This document shows positions 41,056 to 49,769 of a stretch of DNA of 64,000 nt, in pieces. Origin of the DNA: Bradyrhizobium sp. SZCCHNS1050 (GTDB lineage Bacteria; Pseudomonadota; Alphaproteobacteria; Rhizobiales; Xanthobacteraceae); assembly GCF_032484785.1 (NCBI RefSeq), contig NZ_JAUETR010000001.1:5211501-5275500 (forward strand), in the 5' to 3' direction. How positions within the stretch are numbered: the first letter of the stretch is position 1; the number at the start of each line of letters is the position of its first letter. The translations under genes were made by a program, and so were the position numbers. Under the pieces are notes generated by a model, which was given only the letters and a program-made list of their open reading frames with translations, did no database searches and was not told where the DNA came from.

Positions 41056-42060
41056 ATGACCGATCCGTCTTGGATGCCGGCGCTGCAGTTCGCGACGACC
41101 AACGGCATCCGCATGGGCTATTACGAGGCGGGCCCCGTCAGCGACCGGCCGCCGATGATCCTCTGCCACGGCTGGCCGGAGCTGGCCTTCTCCTGGCGGC
41201 ATCAGATCAAGGCGCTGGCCGAGGCCGGCATCCGCGTCATCGCACCCGATCAGCGCGGCTATGGCGCGACCGACCGGCCGGAGCCGGTCGAGGCCTATGA
41301 CCTCGAGCATCTCACCGCCGACCTCGTCGGCCTGCTCGATCATCTGAAGATCGACAAGGCGATCTTCGTCGGTCACGATTGGGGCGGCTTCGTCGTCTGG
41401 CAGATGCCGCTGCGATACCCCGACCGAGTCGCGGGCGTGGTCGGCATCAACACGCCGCATCTGCCGCGCGCGCCCGCCGATCCCATCGCCATCATGCGCA
41501 AGCGGTTCGGCGACATGATGTACATCGTGCAGTTCCAGGATCCCGCACGCGAGCCGGACCGCATCTTCGGCAGCCGTGTCGGGGAGACCTTCGATGCCTT
41601 CATGCGCAAGCCGCTGCCGCGCAGCGATACGCCGCCGACGGAGCCGCCGGACGGCGGGATCGCAGCCTCGCCATCGCTCAACCTGGCGTTCCCGCAGATG
41701 ATCGCAGCCTATGACGCCGCCAAGGACACGCGGCAGCCGATCCTGTCGGAGGCGGAGAAGCAGGTGTTCGTCGACACCTTCACGCGCACCGGCTTCACCG
41801 GCGGCATCAATTGGTATCGCAACATGACGCGCAACTGGCAGCGCGCCGAAGGGCTCGATCAAACGGTGCGCGTGCCGTCGCTGATGATCATGGCGGAGAA
41901 CGACGCCGTGCTGCCGCCCTCGGCCGCCGACGGCATGGAGAAGCTGGTGCCGGACCTGGAGAAACATCTCGTCCGCGACAGCGGCCATTGGACGCAGCAG
42001 GAGCAGCCCGCGGAGGTCAGCGCGAAGCTGATCGAATGGCGCCGGCGACGGTTCGGTTGA
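41056..42060 (+). CDS. Alpha/beta hydrolase, epoxide hydrolase family
   Basis: This 334-residue hydrolase probably opens epoxides to diols. The oxyanion turn is HGWPE near residue 37, the nucleophile Asp is in GHDWGGFV (about 110), and a cap domain spans 135-235. The acid is in MAENDAVLPPS and the base His in DSGHWTQQEQP. An Asp nucleophile and the HGxP turn separate it from esterases. A GGGGAGGA site precedes the ATG. Similar proteins are sometimes soluble epoxide hydrolases or haloalkane dehalogenases. Confidence 0.9.
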   Translation: MTDPSWMPALQFATTNGIRMGYYEAGPVSDRPPMILCHGWPELAFSWRHQIKALAEAGIRVIAPDQRGYGATDRPEPVEAYDLEHLTADLVGLLDHLKIDKAIFVGHDWGGFVVWQMPLRYPDRVAGVVGINTPHLPRAPADPIAIMRKRFGDMMYIVQFQDPAREPDRIFGSRVGETFDAFMRKPLPRSDTPPTEPPDGGIAASPSLNLAFPQMIAAYDAAKDTRQPILSEAEKQVFVDTFTRTGFTGGINWYRNMTRNWQRAEGLDQTVRVPSLMIMAENDAVLPPSAADGMEKLVPDLEKHLVRDSGHWTQQEQPAEVSAKLIEWRRRRFG

Positions 42061-42159
42061 AGAACGGCCGAGGCAGATTGCACGTCCGAGTGAGAGGCTG
42101 CGGCCGAGCCAAACAACAACAGATGTCGTCAAGCCTGCCGACGCAGCGCGTCGGCTCTC

Positions 42160-43080
<921 letters not shown>

Positions 43081-43226
43081 TTGATCCCTCGTTCAAGGCC
43101 TTGGAACCCTCTATGGCATGGTTCTGTTGGTCGAGAGAAGCAAGCTACAAGTTCTCCCGCACCGCAGCGAAGGCGTGCTATGATAAGTTGTGTTTGAGTC
43201 TTGTATTGGTCTGAAGGAGCGTGCCG

Positions 43227-44000
43227 ATGGCGAACAAAGCTGGCGACCCGATCGCATTCTGGCAGCAGATGGTCGGAGAGATGCAGAAGAGCTTCAGCGC
43301 CTTCACGCGGCTGCGCCCGATGGGTGTGACGCCCCGTCCATCCTCCGACGGTCCCGCAACTGGTTCAGGAAACGGACAGAAGCCCATGGTTGATCTGATG
43401 GAAAACTATTTCGCCGGCATGAACGTGCCGAGCCGTGGTCAGCTCACCGCCTTGAATGAGCGGCTCGCCTCCATCGAGGGCGAGCTGGCGGAGACACGGG
43501 TGTTGTTGAAGGAGCTGCTGGCTTCCGCGCAGGTGCCCGCGACGACGCCCGCCGATCTCGCTCCGCAATTGAACGAGATCAGGAGCGTGCTGGATTCGCT
43601 TCTCTCCGCGTCCAAGGCGCCGGCGCCAGTCGTGGCGCCGCCGCGCGACGTCACGCCGGACTTGAAGGGGATCAAGGACTTGCTCAACGAGCTTCTTGCC
43701 GCGACCAAGGCTCCGCAACCGGCGGCAAAATCCGCCGTCGACGTCACGCCCCAGTTGAGCGAGATCAAAGCATTGCTCGACCGGACGCTGAACGCTGCCA
43801 AAGCACCCGATCCGTCACCGACAGTCGCGATCGAGGCAGAGTTGCGCGAGATCCGGGCCATGCTCGACACGTTGATGAAGCCGTCTCAGCCCGTCGACGC
43901 CGCGCCCAAGGCTGATGAGGCGGCTCCAAAGCCGGCCGAGCCGGCCCGGTCGGGGAAGAACCGCAACAAAAAGCACGGCGGCGCCCCTGCCGAGCACTGA
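43227..44000 (+). CDS. Coiled-coil protein with four tandem repeats, probably PHA-granule associated
   Basis: This 257-residue protein has three parts. Residues 1-30 (IAFWQQMVGEMQKSFSAF) resemble the N-terminal helix of PHA-associated proteins. Residues 57-100 (MENYFAGMNVPSRGQLTALN, then a heptad helix) resemble the C-terminal NMPSR-type motif of PhaE/PhaM proteins. Residues 111-222 are four imperfect repeats of about 30 residues, each a short helix such as VTPQLSEIKALLDRTLNAAK followed by Pro/Ala. The tail (SGKNRNKKHG) is basic and could bind DNA, as in PhaM. The start at 43227 fits the AAGGAG site. A phasin gene follows 188 bp later, supporting a granule role, which remains an inference. 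Confidence 0.65.
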   Translation: MANKAGDPIAFWQQMVGEMQKSFSAFTRLRPMGVTPRPSSDGPATGSGNGQKPMVDLMENYFAGMNVPSRGQLTALNERLASIEGELAETRVLLKELLASAQVPATTPADLAPQLNEIRSVLDSLLSASKAPAPVVAPPRDVTPDLKGIKDLLNELLAATKAPQPAAKSAVDVTPQLSEIKALLDRTLNAAKAPDPSPTVAIEAELREIRAMLDTLMKPSQPVDAAPKADEAAPKPAEPARSGKNRNKKHGGAPAEH

Positions 44001-44069
44001 GGTTCACCCGAACGTTCCGACGTGCGGCGGGTCGCTCAGCGGTTGCCAGTTCTTTCCTCCCATCCCGGG

Positions 44070-44105
44070 ATGGTGCGTTGCAACATTTATGTTGCGTTGC
44101 ACCAT
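44070..44105. promoter_or_regulatory. Palindrome upstream of phasin, candidate PhaR site
   Basis: ATGGTGCGTTGCAACAT (44070-44086) and ATGTTGCGTTGCACCAT (44089-44105) match as inverted arms at 14 of 17 positions and hold several TTGCA/TGCAA motifs. PhaR repressors of PHA genes bind TGCA-rich palindromes. The site lies 84 bp before the phasin start. Confidence 0.6.
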
Positions 44106-44188
44106 TCAGAATGATATAGCTGAGTCACTCCGGTTTCATAAGGGACGGAGCGAGCCATAGCTCAGAAGCATTGAGGATGGAGACAGCC

Positions 44189-44665
44189 ATGACCACCGAG
44201 ACCAACACCGTGTTCGACACCGTCAAAGACGCCTTTGCGCCGGTGACCGACGCGTTCAAGAACCTGCAGACGATGGAAGTGCCGGAGTCCGCGCGGGAGT
44301 TCGTCAAGAAGACCGCGTCGACCGCCAAGGAGCGCGCTGCGGAGGCCCTCGCTGGCTCCGAGAAGGTGACGTCGGCGATCGAGACCGCCGTGTTCGACGG
44401 CGTGACCGAGGCCGGCAAGATCAGCCGGAACATTCAGCAGGCGCTGTATCAGGACACCGAGGCCTTCTTCGACGGCATCGACCGGCTGGCGTCCGCCAAG
44501 TCGATCAGCGAAGCCGTTCAGATCCAGGGTGAGCTGGCCCGTGCCCGCGGTGAGGCGCTCGTCGCCCGCGCCAAGTCGACCAGCGAGTATGTCGGCAAGC
44601 TCGTCACCGAAGGTGCCAAGCTCGCGCAGGAGAACATGGCCAAGGCCTACAACAAGACCGCCTGA
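44189..44665 (+). CDS. phaP: Phasin family protein
   Basis: This is a 158-residue amphipathic helical protein that coats polyhydroxyalkanoate granules. It has the Phasin_2 pattern: FKNLQTMEVPESAREFVKKT near 23-42, then AAEALAGSEKVTSAIETAVF and YVGKLVTEGAKLAQENMAK at the C-terminus. A GGAGACA site precedes the ATG chosen (an upstream in-frame Met is ignored). It has its own promoter region with a candidate PhaR palindrome and a strong terminator, so it is a single-gene unit. Confidence 0.9.
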   Translation: MTTETNTVFDTVKDAFAPVTDAFKNLQTMEVPESAREFVKKTASTAKERAAEALAGSEKVTSAIETAVFDGVTEAGKISRNIQQALYQDTEAFFDGIDRLASAKSISEAVQIQGELARARGEALVARAKSTSEYVGKLVTEGAKLAQENMAKAYNKTA

Positions 44666-44694
44666 TCGCCTCGCGCATCAGCCGATCGACCTGC

Positions 44695-44724
44695 AAGGCC
44701 CGCATCGTGCGGGCCTTTTCTTTT
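44695..44724 (+). terminator. Rho-independent terminator after phasin
   Basis: AAGGCCCGCA and TGCGGGCCTT form a perfect 10-bp stem with a TCG loop (44695-44717) followed by TTCTTTT, 30 bp after the phasin stop. Confidence 0.92.
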
Positions 44725-44755
44725 GTGACCAGGCGAAACCGGATAAAGCGGAGAC

Positions 44756-45637
44756 ATGGCGCAGCCTCTGTCCCGCATCGTCAATCAACTGAAGAGCGAG
44801 CCGTCGCGCACGGGCTCGCTGATCATCACCGTGTTCGGCGACGCCATCGTGCCGCGGGGCGGCAGCGTCTGGCTCGGCAGCTTGCTCGCCTTCTTCGAAG
44901 GGCTCGCCATCGACGGCAGCGTGGTGCGCACGGCGATGTCGCGGCTGACGGCGGAAGGCTGGTTCGAGCGCAGCAGAATAGGACGCAACAGCTTCTATCG
45001 CCTGACCCGGCGCGGCGAACAGACCTTCGCCGGCGCCACCCGCCACATCTACGATTCGCCGCCGGCGGAATGGAACGGCAGCTTCGAACTGCTGCTCATC
45101 GGCAGCGCCGAGGATCGCGAGCAGGCGAGGACTGCGCTGCGCGATGCGGGCTTCGGCAGCCCGCTGCCCGGTGTGTTCGTGGCCCCCTCGAGCATCGCCG
45201 TCCCTGACGCAGTGGAGGGGGCCATCCGCCTGCAAGCGTCCGCCGGCTCCGACATGGCGCGACGGCTGGTCGCCGAGAGCTGGGCGCTGGAGCGGACGGC
45301 GGAGGCGTACCGCAAGTTCAGCGCCTCCTTTGCGCCGCTCAAGGACAGCATCGCGCGCGGCGAGGTGTTGTCCGACGGGCAGGCCTTCACCGCCCGGATC
45401 CTGCTGATCCACCACTATCGGCGCATCGTGCTGCGCGATCCGCTGCTGCCGGCCGAGCTGCTGCCGGGGAATTGGCCTGGACGGCAGGCCCGGGCGCTGT
45501 GCGGCGAGATTTATCGGTTGCTGCTGCCGGGTTCCGAGCGCTGGCTCGACGCGCATGCAACAAATGAGGAGGGGCCTCTGCCGGCGGCCGGAGCGGCGCT
45601 GCTGCGGCGTTTCGCCGTTGAGAATGCGGTCCGTTGA
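44756..45637 (+). CDS. paaX: Phenylacetate operon repressor PaaX
   Basis: This 293-residue PaaX-family regulator has an N-terminal winged helix ([49 protein letters not shown]) and a C-terminal domain with [20 protein letters not shown]. PaaX represses paa genes until phenylacetyl-CoA binds. It lies directly upstream of paaA on the same strand with 79 bp between, a gap holding an A/T-rich promoter for the catabolic genes. Confidence 0.93.
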   Translation: MAQPLSRIVNQLKSEPSRTGSLIITVFGDAIVPRGGSVWLGSLLAFFEGLAIDGSVVRTAMSRLTAEGWFERSRIGRNSFYRLTRRGEQTFAGATRHIYDSPPAEWNGSFELLLIGSAEDREQARTALRDAGFGSPLPGVFVAPSSIAVPDAVEGAIRLQASAGSDMARRLVAESWALERTAEAYRKFSASFAPLKDSIARGEVLSDGQAFTARILLIHHYRRIVLRDPLLPAELLPGNWPGRQARALCGEIYRLLLPGSERWLDAHATNEEGPLPAAGAALLRRFAVENAVR

Positions 45638-45654
45638 TATATTACAGAATTCGA

Positions 45655-45682
45655 TTGCACGGATGAAATCTCGTTATATATT
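45655..45682 (+). promoter_or_regulatory. Probable paaA promoter
   Basis: TTGCAC (45655-45660) and TATATT (45677-45682) have a 16-bp spacer within a stretch much richer in A/T than its surroundings. A start near 45689 would leave a 28-nt leader containing the GGGAGGA site of paaA. The paaX repressor should act here; imperfect inverted flanks GTTGATATAT and GGCGTCAAC frame the region. Confidence 0.5.
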
Positions 45683-45716
45683 GGCGTCAACCAAGTCCTG
45701 GGAGGACGCCGCCGCA

Positions 45717-46706
45717 ATGTACACGCAGGCGCTCAATTCGCCCGAGGAGGGCAGCTTCGCCGAGGACGCTGGACGCGCCTCGCGCTTTCAGGCGCGCATC
45801 GATGCCGAAGAGCGCATCGAGCCGAACGATTGGATGCCGGCGGCCTATCGCAAGACGCTGGTCCGGCAGATCTCGCAACACGCCCATTCCGAAATCGTCG
45901 GCATGCTGCCCGAGGGCAACTGGATCACGCGCGCGCCGAGCCTGCGCCGCAAGGCAGCGTTGCTCGCCAAGGTCCAGGACGAGTGCGGCCACGGGCTGTA
46001 TCTCTACGCCGCCGCCGAGACGCTCGGCGCCTCGCGCGAGGAGCTGGTCGATGCGATGCTCGCCGGCAAGGCCAAGTACTCCTCGATCTTCAACTACCCG
46101 ACCCTGACCTGGGCAGACATCGGTGTGATCGGCTGGCTGGTCGACGGCGCCGCGATCATGAACCAGATTCCGTTGTGCCGCTGTTCCTATGGTCCCTATG
46201 CGCGTGCGATGATCCGCGTCTGCAAGGAGGAATCGTTCCATCAGCGGCAGGGCTACGAGATCATGCTCACGCTCTGCCGCGGCACGCCCGAGCAGAAGGC
46301 GATGGCGCAGGACGCGCTGAACCGCTGGTGGTGGCCGGTGCTGATGATGTTCGGCCCGCCCGACCAGGCCAGCCAGCACAGCGACACCTCGACCAAGTGG
46401 AAGATCAAGCGCTTCTCGAACGACGAGCTGCGCCAGAAGTTCATCGATGCCACCGTGCCGCAGGCGCAGTATCTCGGGCTCACCATTCCCGATCCCGAGA
46501 TGACGCAGGACGAGCAGGGCCATTGGGTGCACGGCCCGATCGACTGGAACGAGTTCAAGCAGGTGCTGGCCGGCAACGGCCCGTGCAACCGCGATCGCAT
46601 GGCCGCGCGCCGCAAGGCGCATGCCGAGGGCGCCTGGGTGCGCGAGGCCGCGACCGCCTACGCCGAGAAGCGCGCGCGGCGCCGGATGGCGCAGGCTGCC
46701 GAATAG
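45717..46706 (+). CDS. paaA: 1,2-phenylacetyl-CoA epoxidase subunit PaaA
   Basis: This 329-residue catalytic subunit of the ring epoxidase has a ferritin-like di-iron fold. Iron ligands are in the helices around [29 protein letters not shown] and [15 protein letters not shown]. It carries the typical C-terminal half with [19 protein letters not shown]. It turns phenylacetyl-CoA into the 1,2-epoxide together with PaaB, C and E. The ATG follows a GGGAGGA site; upstream in-frame Met codons lie in the promoter. Confidence 0.96.
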   Translation: MYTQALNSPEEGSFAEDAGRASRFQARIDAEERIEPNDWMPAAYRKTLVRQISQHAHSEIVGMLPEGNWITRAPSLRRKAALLAKVQDECGHGLYLYAAAETLGASREELVDAMLAGKAKYSSIFNYPTLTWADIGVIGWLVDGAAIMNQIPLCRCSYGPYARAMIRVCKEESFHQRQGYEIMLTLCRGTPEQKAMAQDALNRWWWPVLMMFGPPDQASQHSDTSTKWKIKRFSNDELRQKFIDATVPQAQYLGLTIPDPEMTQDEQGHWVHGPIDWNEFKQVLAGNGPCNRDRMAARRKAHAEGAWVREAATAYAEKRARRRMAQAAE

Positions 46707-46721
46707 GACAGGGAGATCGAA

Positions 46722-47009
46722 ATGGCGACGCCGAACACGCCGTTGTGGGAAGTCTTCATCCGCAGCCGCAACGGGCTTGCGCACAAGCATTGCGGCTCGC
46801 TGCACGCGCCGGATGCGACCATGGCACTGCAGGCGGCGCGCGATCTCTACACCCGCCGCGGCGAGGGCCTGTCGATCTGGGTGGTGCCGTCGAGCGCGAT
46901 CACCGCGTCCGATCCTGCCGACAAGGGCATGATGTTCGAGCCGGCGGAGTCGAAGATCTATCGGCATCCGACGTTCTACGATGTGCCCGAGGAAGTCGGG
47001 CATATGTGA
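46722..47009 (+). CDS. paaB: 1,2-phenylacetyl-CoA epoxidase subunit PaaB
   Basis: This is a 95-residue small subunit, full length for the family. It starts TPLWEVFIRSRNGLAHKHCG, has the SLHAPDATMALQAARDLYTR helix, and ends YRHPTFYDVPEEVGHM. It bridges the PaaAC units and is needed for an active complex. It starts 15 bp after paaA with a GGGAG site. A palindromic repeat separates it from paaC. Confidence 0.95.
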   Translation: MATPNTPLWEVFIRSRNGLAHKHCGSLHAPDATMALQAARDLYTRRGEGLSIWVVPSSAITASDPADKGMMFEPAESKIYRHPTFYDVPEEVGHM

Positions 47010-47030
47010 GTGCGGACGGCCGTCAGCCGT

Positions 47031-47106
47031 CGTCATTGCGAGCGCAGCGAAGCAATCCAGACTGCCGGCTCGGATGAATCCCTGGATTGCTGCGCTCGCA
47101 ATGGCT
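47031..47106. repeat. Palindromic repeat, TCATTGCGAGCGCAGCGAAGC family, inside the paa operon
   Basis: CGTCATTGCGAGCGCAGCGA ending AAGCAATCCAG pairs with CTGGATTGCTGCGCTCGCAA. It lies between paaB and paaC, widening that gap to 129 bp. Confidence 0.85.
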
Positions 47107-47138
47107 GAGTTCGTGGCGGGCCTGATCGGATCACAACC

Positions 47139-47915
47139 ATGACCGCTCCCTCGATCACCGTCTGCGAAACGCCGCTGGTGCTCTACACCTTGCGCCGCGC
47201 CGATGATGCGCTGATCCTCGGCCATCGCCTCTCCGAATGGTGCGGCCATGCGCCTGTTCTCGAAGAGGACATGGCGCTGTCCAACATGGCGCTCGATCTG
47301 ATCGGTCAGGCGCGCGAGCTCTACGGCTACGCCGCCAAGGTCGAGGGTCGCGACAATGACGAGGACAAGCTCGCTTATCTCCGGGATGTCAGGCAGTATC
47401 GCAACCTGCTGCTGGTCGAGCGTCCAAATGGCGACTTCGCGCACACGATGGTGCGGCAGCTGTTCTACGCGGCGTTCGCCGATCTGTATTGGCGCGGCAT
47501 GATGGGCTCGACCGATGCGACCCTGGCGGCGATCGCGGCCAAGTCGGAGAAGGAATGCGCCTATCATTTGCGCCACGCCAGCGAATGGGTGATCCGGCTC
47601 GGTGACGGCACCGACGAAAGCCACGCCCGCGCGCAAGCCGCGATCGATGACCTCTGGCCCTATACCGGCGAGATGTTCAGCGTCGACGAGAGTGAGCGCG
47701 GTCTGATCGACGCGGGTATCGCGATCGATCCGACGATGCTGCTGCCGGAATGGCTGTCGAGCGTGTCGCATGTCGCGCGCGAGGCGACCCTGATGCTGCC
47801 GGAGAACGAGTGGATGCAGCAGGGCGGCCGCGACGGCCGGCACAGCGAGCATCTCGGCCATCTCCTCTGCGAGCTGCAATACATGCAGCGCAGCTTTCCC
47901 GGTGCGACATGGTAG
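47139..47915 (+). CDS. paaC: 1,2-phenylacetyl-CoA epoxidase subunit PaaC
   Basis: This is a 258-residue ferritin-like structural partner of PaaA. It has LILGHRLSEWCGHAPVLEED near 30-49, NMALDLIGQARELYGYAAKV, and EKECAYHLRHASEWVIRLGD near 145-164. PaaC lacks a full iron site and supports PaaA structurally. The end overlaps paaD by 7 bp. Confidence 0.95.
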   Translation: MTAPSITVCETPLVLYTLRRADDALILGHRLSEWCGHAPVLEEDMALSNMALDLIGQARELYGYAAKVEGRDNDEDKLAYLRDVRQYRNLLLVERPNGDFAHTMVRQLFYAAFADLYWRGMMGSTDATLAAIAAKSEKECAYHLRHASEWVIRLGDGTDESHARAQAAIDDLWPYTGEMFSVDESERGLIDAGIAIDPTMLLPEWLSSVSHVAREATLMLPENEWMQQGGRDGRHSEHLGHLLCELQYMQRSFPGATW

Positions 47916-48412
47916 TTGCGGATTTCAGCCCGGCCGAGCTGCGCCAGCGCGCCTGGGACGCCGCGGCATCGGTGGTCGATCCGGAAATTCCGGTGCTGAC
48001 GATCGACGATCTCGGCGTCCTGCGCGAGGTCGAGGTCGTCGGCGACCGCGTCGAGGTCGCGATCACGCCGACCTATTCGGGCTGTCCGGCGATGAACATG
48101 ATCGCGCTGGAGATCGAGCTGGCGCTCGAGCGCGCCGGCTTCCGTGAGACCCACGTTCGCACAGTGCTGTCGCCGGCCTGGACCACGGACTGGATGAGCG
48201 AGGCGGGGCGGCGCAAGCTGCGGGAGTACGGCATCGCGCCGCCGCAGCCGTCGAGCGGGCGCCGCGCTCTGTTCGGCGTGGCCGAGGTCGCGTGTCCGCA
48301 ATGCGGATCCGTCGATACCGAGCAACTCGCCGAGTTCGGCTCGACCTCGTGCAAGGCGCTGTGGCGCTGCAGATCGTGCCGCGAGCCGTTCGATTATTTC
48401 AAGTGCCACTGA
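47909..48412 (+). CDS. paaD: Phenylacetate epoxidase assembly protein PaaD
   Basis: This 167-residue MIP18/DUF59-type iron-sulfur assembly factor serves the epoxidase. The DUF59 domain has DPEIPVLTIDDLGVLREVEV and TYSGCPAMNMI with its conserved Cys. The C-terminal zinc-ribbon-like part has CPQCGS and CRSCREPFDYFKC. The ATG lies inside the last codons of paaC (7-bp overlap), so translation is coupled. Confidence 0.94.
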   Translation: MVVADFSPAELRQRAWDAAASVVDPEIPVLTIDDLGVLREVEVVGDRVEVAITPTYSGCPAMNMIALEIELALERAGFRETHVRTVLSPAWTTDWMSEAGRRKLREYGIAPPQPSSGRRALFGVAEVACPQCGSVDTEQLAEFGSTSCKALWRCRSCREPFDYFKCH

Positions 48413-48420
48413 TGCAGCAG

Positions 48421-48538
48421 CCGTCATCGCGAGCGCAGCGACTTTGTCCGCCGAAGCCCGAAGGGCGTAGGCGGAAGCGATCCAGAGTCCCGCGCGCGGT
48501 CCTGGATTGCTTCGTCGCTTCGCTCCTCGCAATGACGG
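48421..48538. repeat. Palindromic repeat, TCATTGCGAGCGCAGCGAAGC family (long form), inside the paa operon
   Basis: CCGTCATCGCGAGCGCAGCG starts it, and CGCTCCTCGCAATGACGG ends it, with a GTCCGCCGAAGCCCGAAGGG insert like the copy at 20521 in reverse. It fills the paaD-paaE gap, and its last bases run into the GGGAGG ribosome site of paaE. Confidence 0.85.
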
Positions 48539-48551
48539 GAGGATGAACCCG

Positions 48552-49631
48552 ATGTCGACCACGCCACGCTTCCACCGTCTCGCTATCCGTGACCTGCGCC
48601 GCGAGGCGCCCGATGCCGTGTCGCTGACCTTTGCGATTCCGAACGAGCTGGCGGCGGACTATCAGTTCGCGCCGGGGCAATATCTCACGTTGAAGACCAC
48701 GCTCGGCGGCGAGGAGGTGCGGCGCTCCTATTCGATCTGCTCCGGCCCCGATGATGACGAGATCCGCATCGCGGTGAAGCGCGTCGATGGCGGCGCGTTC
48801 TCCAGCTTCGTCACTGACGAACTGAAGCGCGGCGACGAGATCGACGTGATGACGCCGACCGGCCGCTTCGGTGTCGCGCTGCAGCCTGAGGCGGCCCGCA
48901 TCCATGTCGGCTTCGCGGCCGGCTCCGGAATCACGCCGATCCTCTCGATCGTGAAGGCCGTGCTGGCGCGGGAGCCGCACAGCCGCTTCTTCCTGTTCTA
49001 CGGTAACCGCACCACCGCAGGCATGCTGTTCCGCGAAGAGCTCGAGGAGCTTAAGGATCGCTTCCTCGACCGCTTCTCGCTGTTCCACGTCATCTCCGGC
49101 GAGGAGCAGGATCTGCCGATCCTGCACGGCCGGCTCGATGGCGAGAAGGTGCGCGTGCTGCTGCGCTCGCTGGTGCCGGCCGAGACCGTCGATCACGTCT
49201 TCATCTGCGGTCCCATCGGGATGAGCGAGGATATCGAGGCCGCCTGCCGCGCGCTCGGGATCTCCGACGACCGCGTCCATGTCGAGCGCTTCGTCTCCGG
49301 CGCCGGCGGCAAGCCGCGGACCAAGATTGTCGTTCCGGACTCGGCGCCGCCGAAGGCCATCGCCGCCCTGATCATCGACGGCAAGCGCCGCGAGGTTCCG
49401 GTCGCCGACGGCGAAGCCATCCTCGACGCCGCGCTGCGTGCCGGTGTCGACTTGCCCTTCGCCTGCAAGGGCGGCATGTGCTCCACCTGCCGCGCCAAGC
49501 TGGTCGAGGGCAAGGCCGAGATGGAGCTGAACTACTCGCTCGAGCCTTGGGAGCTGAAAGCGGGGTTCGTGCTGACGTGCCAGGCCAGGCCGGTGACGGA
49601 GCGGGTGGTGGTGGACTACGATCATATGTGA
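48552..49631 (+). CDS. paaE: 1,2-phenylacetyl-CoA epoxidase reductase PaaE
   Basis: This is a 359-residue reductase in the order FAD domain, NAD domain, C-terminal [2Fe-2S] ferredoxin. The FAD motif is RRSYSICSGPDD near 58-69, the NAD motif GSGITPILSI, and the nucleotide tail FICGPIGM. Cluster cysteines are in FACKGGMCSTCRAKL with a fourth in VLTCQARP. It feeds NADPH electrons to PaaABC. The GGGAGG site lies 9 bp before this ATG; another ATG at 48543 touches the site directly and is less likely. Confidence 0.95.
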   Translation: MSTTPRFHRLAIRDLRREAPDAVSLTFAIPNELAADYQFAPGQYLTLKTTLGGEEVRRSYSICSGPDDDEIRIAVKRVDGGAFSSFVTDELKRGDEIDVMTPTGRFGVALQPEAARIHVGFAAGSGITPILSIVKAVLAREPHSRFFLFYGNRTTAGMLFREELEELKDRFLDRFSLFHVISGEEQDLPILHGRLDGEKVRVLLRSLVPAETVDHVFICGPIGMSEDIEAACRALGISDDRVHVERFVSGAGGKPRTKIVVPDSAPPKAIAALIIDGKRREVPVADGEAILDAALRAGVDLPFACKGGMCSTCRAKLVEGKAEMELNYSLEPWELKAGFVLTCQARPVTERVVVDYDHM

Positions 49632-49644
49632 GGAACTACGCTCG

Positions 49645-49727
49645 CCGTCATTGCGAGGAGCGAAGCGACCAAGCAATCCAGAATCTTCGCGCTGCCCTGG
49701 ATTGCTTCGCTTCGCTCGCAAGGACGA
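49645..49727. repeat. Palindromic repeat, TCATTGCGAGCGCAGCGAAGC family
   Basis: CCGTCATTGCGAGGAGCGAA ending AAGCAATCCAG pairs with CTGGATTGCTTCGCTTCGCT then CGCAAGGACG. It lies between the convergent paaE and paaK genes. Confidence 0.85.
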
Positions 49728-49769
49728 GCCGCGACCATTTGCCGAACCTCACACTCGCGACACCAACAA

